This document shows positions 59,887 through 64,000 of a stretch of 64,000 nucleotides of DNA, piece by piece. Made by a program: the position numbers and the translations under genes. Position 1 is the stretch's first letter. Every line of letters starts with the position of its first letter. Origin of the DNA: Thermoanaerobaculum sp. (lineage in GTDB: Bacteria > Acidobacteriota > Thermoanaerobaculia > Multivoradales > UBA5704); assembly GCA_021154885.1 (NCBI GenBank), contig JAJKHS010000142.1, positions 1 to 64,000 of the forward strand, in the 5' to 3' direction. The notes beneath the pieces were generated by a model that did no database searches, was not told the origin of the DNA, and worked only from the letters and a program-made list of their open reading frames with translations.

Positions 59887-61230
59887 ATGAGCTTCTCTTT
59901 CCCCGACGGCTTCCTCTGGGGAGCCGCCACGTCAGCCTATCAGGTCGAGGGCTCGCCCCTGGCGGACGGTGCCGGCCCGAGCATCTGGCACCGCTTCACC
60001 CGCACGCCCTGGCTGGTGCCCAGCGGCGACAACGGCGACGTGGCGTGCGACCACTACCGGCGCTACCCGGACGACGTGCGGCTGATGCGCGAGCTGGGGC
60101 TCAACGCCTACCGCTTCAGCGTCTCCTGGAGCCGCGTCCTCCCCGAGGGCACGACCCAAGTTAACGAAAAGGGGCTCGACTTCTACCGCCGGCTGGTGGA
60201 CGCGCTGCTCGAGCACGGCATGTGGCCGCTCGTCACCCTCTACCACTGGGACCTGCCGGCGGCCCTCGACAACCGCGGCGGCTGGCTCAACCCCGACGTG
60301 GCTCACTGGTTCGCCGACTATGCCCAGGTGATGTACCGCGCCCTGGACGACCGGGTCGAGATGTGGACCACCCTCAACGAGCCCTGGGTGGTGACGGACG
60401 GCGGCTATCTCCACGGCGCCCTCGCGCCCGGTCATCGAAACCTTTTCGAAGCGCCCATCGCCTCGCACCACCTGCTCCTCGCCCACGCCGCGGCCGTCGA
60501 GGCCTACCGCGCCGAAGGCGAGCACCGCATCGGCCTGGTGGTGAACATCGAGCCCAAGTATCCGGCCTCGGAGAGCGCGGAGGACCTCGCCGCCACCCGC
60601 CGGGCCGAGGCCTACATGAACCGCCAGTACCTCGATCCCGTGTTCCACGGCCGGTATCCGGACGAGATGAAGGAGGTCTTCGGCGAGGCCTGGCCGGACT
60701 TCCCGGCGGCGGACCTGGAGCGCATCCGCCAACCAATCGATTTTCTCGGCATCAACTACTACACGCGCAGCGTCACGCGGTTCGATTCCACGTGCCTGCC
60801 GCTGAAGGCGAGCGGCGTGCGGCAGAAACGCCACGCCTACACGGAGACGAGTTGGGAAGTCTATCCCCAGGGCCTCACGGACACGCTGGTCTGGATCAAG
60901 GAGCGCTACGGCAATCTCCCCCTTTACGTCACGGAGAACGGCGCGGCTTTCTACGATCCGCCAACGGTAGAGGGAGAAGTGCAGGACCCACTGCGGGTGG
61001 ACTATCTGCGCAATCATCTGCGGGCCGCTCATCAGGCGATCGCGCAGGGGGTGGACCTGCGGGGATATTGCGTGTGGTCGCTCTTCGACAACCTGGAGTG
61101 GAGCCTGGGGTTTTCGAAACGGTTCGGGATCGTGCACGTGGATTTCGAGACGCTGAAGCGGACGCCGAAGGCCAGCGCGCGGTTTTATAGCGAGGTGATT
61201 CGGACGAACGGGAAAAATCTGAACGACTGA
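59887..61230 (+). CDS. GH1 beta-glucosidase
   Basis: 447 residues; ATG 59887 with GGGAGGA 11 nt upstream. (Beta/alpha)8 barrel of GH1: N-terminal FPDGFLWGAATSAYQVEGSP, acid/base E165 in TTLNEPW, FLGINYYTRS, nucleophile E350 in LYVTENGAAF, and the aglycone loop WSLFDNLEWSLGFSKRFGIV. No signal peptide, so cytoplasmic. Hydrolyses beta-glucosides or cellobiose-type disaccharides, consistent with the GH16 glucanase, glucokinase and phosphoglucose isomerase elsewhere in the window. Confidence 0.95.
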   Translation: MSFSFPDGFLWGAATSAYQVEGSPLADGAGPSIWHRFTRTPWLVPSGDNGDVACDHYRRYPDDVRLMRELGLNAYRFSVSWSRVLPEGTTQVNEKGLDFYRRLVDALLEHGMWPLVTLYHWDLPAALDNRGGWLNPDVAHWFADYAQVMYRALDDRVEMWTTLNEPWVVTDGGYLHGALAPGHRNLFEAPIASHHLLLAHAAAVEAYRAEGEHRIGLVVNIEPKYPASESAEDLAATRRAEAYMNRQYLDPVFHGRYPDEMKEVFGEAWPDFPAADLERIRQPIDFLGINYYTRSVTRFDSTCLPLKASGVRQKRHAYTETSWEVYPQGLTDTLVWIKERYGNLPLYVTENGAAFYDPPTVEGEVQDPLRVDYLRNHLRAAHQAIAQGVDLRGYCVWSLFDNLEWSLGFSKRFGIVHVDFETLKRTPKASARFYSEVIRTNGKNLND

Positions 61231-61282
61231 TAGAACGCATCCTGTGTTACCATTTTTGGACCTTCCTGGAGAGGAGAGGGCC

Positions 61283-63349
61283 ATGCGGATGCGAATGAGG
61301 GCAGGCCGGAGCTCGCAGGAGAGCTCGAGCTGGTCCGCCAAGGCGCCGGTGGGGCACGGCCGCGATCTGACTGTGGGCCGGCCGCAGCCTGCCACGCGGC
61401 CGGAGACCGACGCGCCCCAGGCTCCCATGCCATCCCGGGAGAGCGCGCCATTTCGGCTGGCGCCGGTCTTCCCGCCGGGGCGGACGGTCGAGCCGCGGTC
61501 CTCCTCCCTCGCGATCACCGCCCCGGTCCAGCTCGACGGCGGCGACGCGGGCGGGCTCGGCCCGGCCGGGGTCCAGTCGATCGCGCGGGCGGGCCTCTCC
61601 GGGCCGGCGGGCGCGCTGCCCCACCTCAGGCCGATCCAGCTCGCCTTCGGCCCCTACGACGTCTCGTCGGCGCGCGCCTACGTGGGCGAGCCGGCGCGCG
61701 CCGCCAACCGGGCGCTCGGCTCGAGCGGCTACGTCGCCGATGGCGCCGTCGCCTTCTCGCGGACCCCGAGCCTGCGCACCGCCACCCACGAGGCGGCGCA
61801 CCTCGTGCAGCAGCGCAAGGGCGTGCATCTCCCGGGCGGCGTCGGCCGGGCCGGCGACCGCTACGAGCGCCACGCGGACGCGGTCACCGAGCGCGTCGTC
61901 GCGGGGCGGTCCGCCGTCGACCTGCTCGACGCGACGCCGGCCGGCTCCGGCTCGGGCGGCGTCCAGCGCCTCCTCGAGGTGGGTGGCCGCGACTGGACCG
62001 TCTACGGGGACAACGCGGGACAAGTCCAGGCGCGGGCCGATCAGGTGCTCGCGCAGATCGATCTCGTGATCGCGCCCCACCACGATCTGGCGGCGCGGTT
62101 CAACGGCAACCGGGCGGCGATCCGGGAGCAGCTCGTCAAGTGGATCGAGCACAAGCCGGGCGGACCGCAGACGGGCCCGGGAACGCATCCCCTCGGGCGG
62201 AAGTTCCAGGACCGCCACTACGACCGCTACGTCGACCTCGCCTGGGGTCTGCTCGGGTGGGTCGAGGCGAAGCCGGGCCGGCGCGAGGAGAGGCACATCG
62301 CGAACACCGTGTACCGGAGCGCCACGATCGATCAGGGGCTGGACAGGATCCTGGGCCGGATCCTGAGCTGGATCAAGGAGCGCGTCCGCCGCGGGCAGCT
62401 CAATCAGGCACGGGCGGAGGACGAGCTCGGGACCGGCCAGGTCCGGAGCGCGTACCCGGGGAACTTCGGCAAGGGCGGCCGGGCGCTCCACCTCGGCCAC
62501 TACTACAAGTACTATGACCAGGATTTCCAGAACGAGGCCAGCTACACGTCGGCGAGCTACCCGGATCAGCAGCGCCGGCGCGCCTTCTACCACGCCCGCC
62601 TGCGCCCCCGTCCGGACATGCTCGGCGTGCTGGCCAACCCGGGGAGCTACAAGCTGAAGGACAAGATCATCGTCCTGCACGACCTGATGGAGTACTTCCA
62701 CGTGCAGCTCCCCTGGACGCAGCAGACGGCGGGCACGGGCCTGCTCGTCGAGGCCGCCAACCGCGAGCGCGGGACCACAGCGGTCAACCCGCGCACCGGC
62801 GCCCGGACGGCGGACACGGACGACCGCGGCAAGGGGCCCCGGGGCAACGCGACCCGCGACGAGACCGCCGCCGCCACGATCATTGCGCGGCGACTCGGGT
62901 TCCCGATCTGGTCCGGCACCTCGTTCACGGCGTGGCGGATGTTCTCGCTCGCTCACCAGGCGGGCGCGAACAGCAACGAGATCGGCGCGATGGCCTTCGC
63001 CCTCGCGTCCTTCTGGCGGCTCGACTACGACCACACCGTGGCGCTGGCGCCGCACACCTTCCACGAGACGCTCGACGTCGCCCACAACTTCGGCGCCAAC
63101 TACAACCTCTACCGGCCGACCGACCAGCTCATCGCCTATGAGCCCGGGTACGTCCGCAACCCCGCCCACCGCGCGCCGCGCCGTCTCCCGCCGCCCGTCC
63201 ACGCCCCCGTCCGGGCCGCCCCCAACAACCGGCGACGCGCGCTGGCCTTCGGCCGGCAGGCCACCCGGTTCGCGCAGCGGAACCCGATCGTCGTCACGCT
63301 GCTCATAACGCTCCTGCTCGCCTTCGTCGTCCGGTGGCTGCTCGGCTGA
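61283..63349 (+). CDS. DUF4157 domain protein, candidate eCIS-type effector
   Basis: 688 residues; ATG 61283 with GAGAGGAGA. A disordered Arg/Ser/Pro N-terminus (about 1-125) precedes the DUF4157 metallopeptidase-like domain: H169-E170-A-A-H173 (RTATHEAAHLVQQRKG), then GDRYERHADAVTERVVAG as the third-ligand region. DUF4157 marks cargo of extracellular contractile injection systems and is often fused to toxins. The following about 450 residues (for example VYGDNAGQVQARADQVL, DKIIVLHDLMEYFHVQLPW, DYDHTVALAPHTFHETLDVA) match nothing I know. A C-terminal hydrophobic helix (about 667-686) ends the protein. No sheath, tube or baseplate genes are visible in the window. Confidence 0.8.
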   Translation: MRMRMRAGRSSQESSSWSAKAPVGHGRDLTVGRPQPATRPETDAPQAPMPSRESAPFRLAPVFPPGRTVEPRSSSLAITAPVQLDGGDAGGLGPAGVQSIARAGLSGPAGALPHLRPIQLAFGPYDVSSARAYVGEPARAANRALGSSGYVADGAVAFSRTPSLRTATHEAAHLVQQRKGVHLPGGVGRAGDRYERHADAVTERVVAGRSAVDLLDATPAGSGSGGVQRLLEVGGRDWTVYGDNAGQVQARADQVLAQIDLVIAPHHDLAARFNGNRAAIREQLVKWIEHKPGGPQTGPGTHPLGRKFQDRHYDRYVDLAWGLLGWVEAKPGRREERHIANTVYRSATIDQGLDRILGRILSWIKERVRRGQLNQARAEDELGTGQVRSAYPGNFGKGGRALHLGHYYKYYDQDFQNEASYTSASYPDQQRRRAFYHARLRPRPDMLGVLANPGSYKLKDKIIVLHDLMEYFHVQLPWTQQTAGTGLLVEAANRERGTTAVNPRTGARTADTDDRGKGPRGNATRDETAAATIIARRLGFPIWSGTSFTAWRMFSLAHQAGANSNEIGAMAFALASFWRLDYDHTVALAPHTFHETLDVAHNFGANYNLYRPTDQLIAYEPGYVRNPAHRAPRRLPPPVHAPVRAAPNNRRRALAFGRQATRFAQRNPIVVTLLITLLLAFVVRWLLG

Positions 63350-64000
63350 CGGCGGCGTCGCGCCACCCGAAGGTCCGCCGGGAGAGCCCGGATCACGGTC
63401 TCCCCGTACACGATCCCTCCCGGCGGCGCCTTCAGCCCTCCCCCCACCCTCAGCCGCACCGCATCCCCTTCCCTCGCCAGCGAGTAATCCAGGAGCCCCC
63501 AGGGCGTGGGCAGGCGGCGGACGATGACGCCTCCACGGGAGGCTATCCATGAATCGGGGACGCCCGCGGCGAGGACCAGGGCGTGATCGGAATCCCTTTC
63601 ATAGGCCAGGAGGTCGAGGAAGGAGCGGACGAAGTCCGATCCCACCCAGGTATGGGGGAGGTCGCCCAGGAAGCCCGGGGCACGGGGGTCGCGGCGGACC
63701 ACTTCGGGCCACTGGTTCCAGCCCGGCGGACGCCGGTCTTTCAGGAAAAAGTCGAGGAGCTGATGGGCGCGGTCCGTCCAGCCGAGGCGGAGGAAGGCGC
63801 CCACGGTGCGCAGCTCGTAGGGCGTGTAGTCCTTCCAATCCGTGGCGCTGCGCCGGTGCTCGAATTCCCGCCAGTAGCGCTCGAAGGTGTGCTCCAGGGC
63901 CGGGTGCGGCAGGTTCGCCAACTCGCCGCCGGGGGAGAGGGCGATGGTGGTGGAGGTGGCATCGAAGTCCGCCAGGTCGGCGGAGCCGGGGACGTAGTCG
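63136..64000 (-). CDS. C-terminal part of a carbohydrate-active protein (six-hairpin barrel-like), partial
   Basis: The open frame enters from beyond the window end and runs to 63136. Visible are DFDATSTTIALSPGGELANL, ELRTVGAFLRLGWTDRAHQL, GWNQWPEVVRRDPRAPGFLG then DLPHTWVG, and a closing beta module (GGVIVRRLPTPWGLLDYSLA). This resembles the C-terminal end of large (alpha/alpha)6-barrel sugar-processing proteins. The last 71 codons lie antisense to the end of the DUF4157 gene and are unusually Arg-rich, so the true end may have been altered by a frameshift. Family assignment is tentative. Confidence 0.6.
   Translation of the reverse strand, partial: DYVPGSADLADFDATSTTIALSPGGELANLPHPALEHTFERYWREFEHRRSATDWKDYTPYELRTVGAFLRLGWTDRAHQLLDFFLKDRRPPGWNQWPEVVRRDPRAPGFLGDLPHTWVGSDFVRSFLDLLAYERDSDHALVLAAGVPDSWIASRGGVIVRRLPTPWGLLDYSLAREGDAVRLRVGGGLKAPPGGIVYGETVIRALPADLRVARRRRQPSSHRTTKASRSVMSSVTTIGFRCANRVACRPKASARRRLLGAARTGAWTGGGRRRGARWAGLRTYPGS

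Overview
This 64 kb window comes from a GC-rich bacterial chromosome, most likely an Acidobacteriota member. The lineage is inferred from three tandem genes for the 'VWFA-related Acidobacterial' protein family, a large Oar-like TonB-dependent receptor with an N-terminal carboxypeptidase-regulatory-like domain, and numerous TPR, PEGA and WXXGXW-type proteins. I see no rRNA, tRNA, CRISPR array, IS element or prophage.

Layout. 1-10.2 kb: the tail of a concanavalin-A-like domain protein, a secreted phosphoesterase and a giant cyclic beta-1,2-glucan synthase. 10.3-12.2 kb: a lower-GC two-gene cassette whose second product is a degenerate ImmA/IrrE protein. 12.2-15.1 kb: an envelope WXXGXW protein, a DUF1415 protein and small ORFs. 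15.2-17.5 kb: a MEDS-domain sensor gene interrupted by one in-frame UGA, translationally coupled to a hybrid histidine kinase. 17.5-24.8 kb: a minus-strand operon of DUF2007, PEGA-type Ser/Thr kinase, catalytic M16 peptidase, class V aminotransferase, non-catalytic M16 homologue and a glycolipid-binding protein. 24.9-28.4 kb: GH16 glucanase, glucokinase and phosphoglucose isomerase. 28.6-30.8 kb: CusF-like lipoprotein, OsmC, bactofilin and a methyltransferase. 31-38.9 kb: two dehydrogenases, a PIG-L/glycosyltransferase pair, Nudix, DUF4412-like, a YfbK-like protein lacking its vWA domain, and an ECF sigma factor. 39.0-39.7 kb: small Cys/Thr-rich lanthipeptide-like precursors. 39.8-41.1 kb: a DHFR-like reductase and an AT-rich membrane gene. 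41.2-51.6 kb: a six-gene minus-strand operon (TPR lipoprotein, DUF3179, three VWFA paralogues, RlmI-type methyltransferase). 52-64 kb: TonB receptor, two TPR proteins, a pentein-like protein, GH1 beta-glucosidase, a DUF4157 protein typical of contractile-injection-system effectors, and the end of a carbohydrate-active protein.

The most interesting locus is 15196-15834. The UGA stands exactly where MEDS proteins carry a conserved Cys. The reading frame continues for 53 conserved codons to a second stop, which overlaps the kinase GTG start by 4 nt. A SECIS-like hairpin with a GU-containing loop lies just downstream of the UGA. I read this as a candidate selenoprotein sensor; a simple nonsense mutation is the alternative. 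Second in interest are the orphan RiPP-like precursors at 39.0-39.6 kb.

The genome makes heavy use of 4-nt NTGA start/stop overlaps, with ATG, GTG, TTG and apparently CTG starts. It also carries a dispersed composite palindromic repeat, with three copies in this window.
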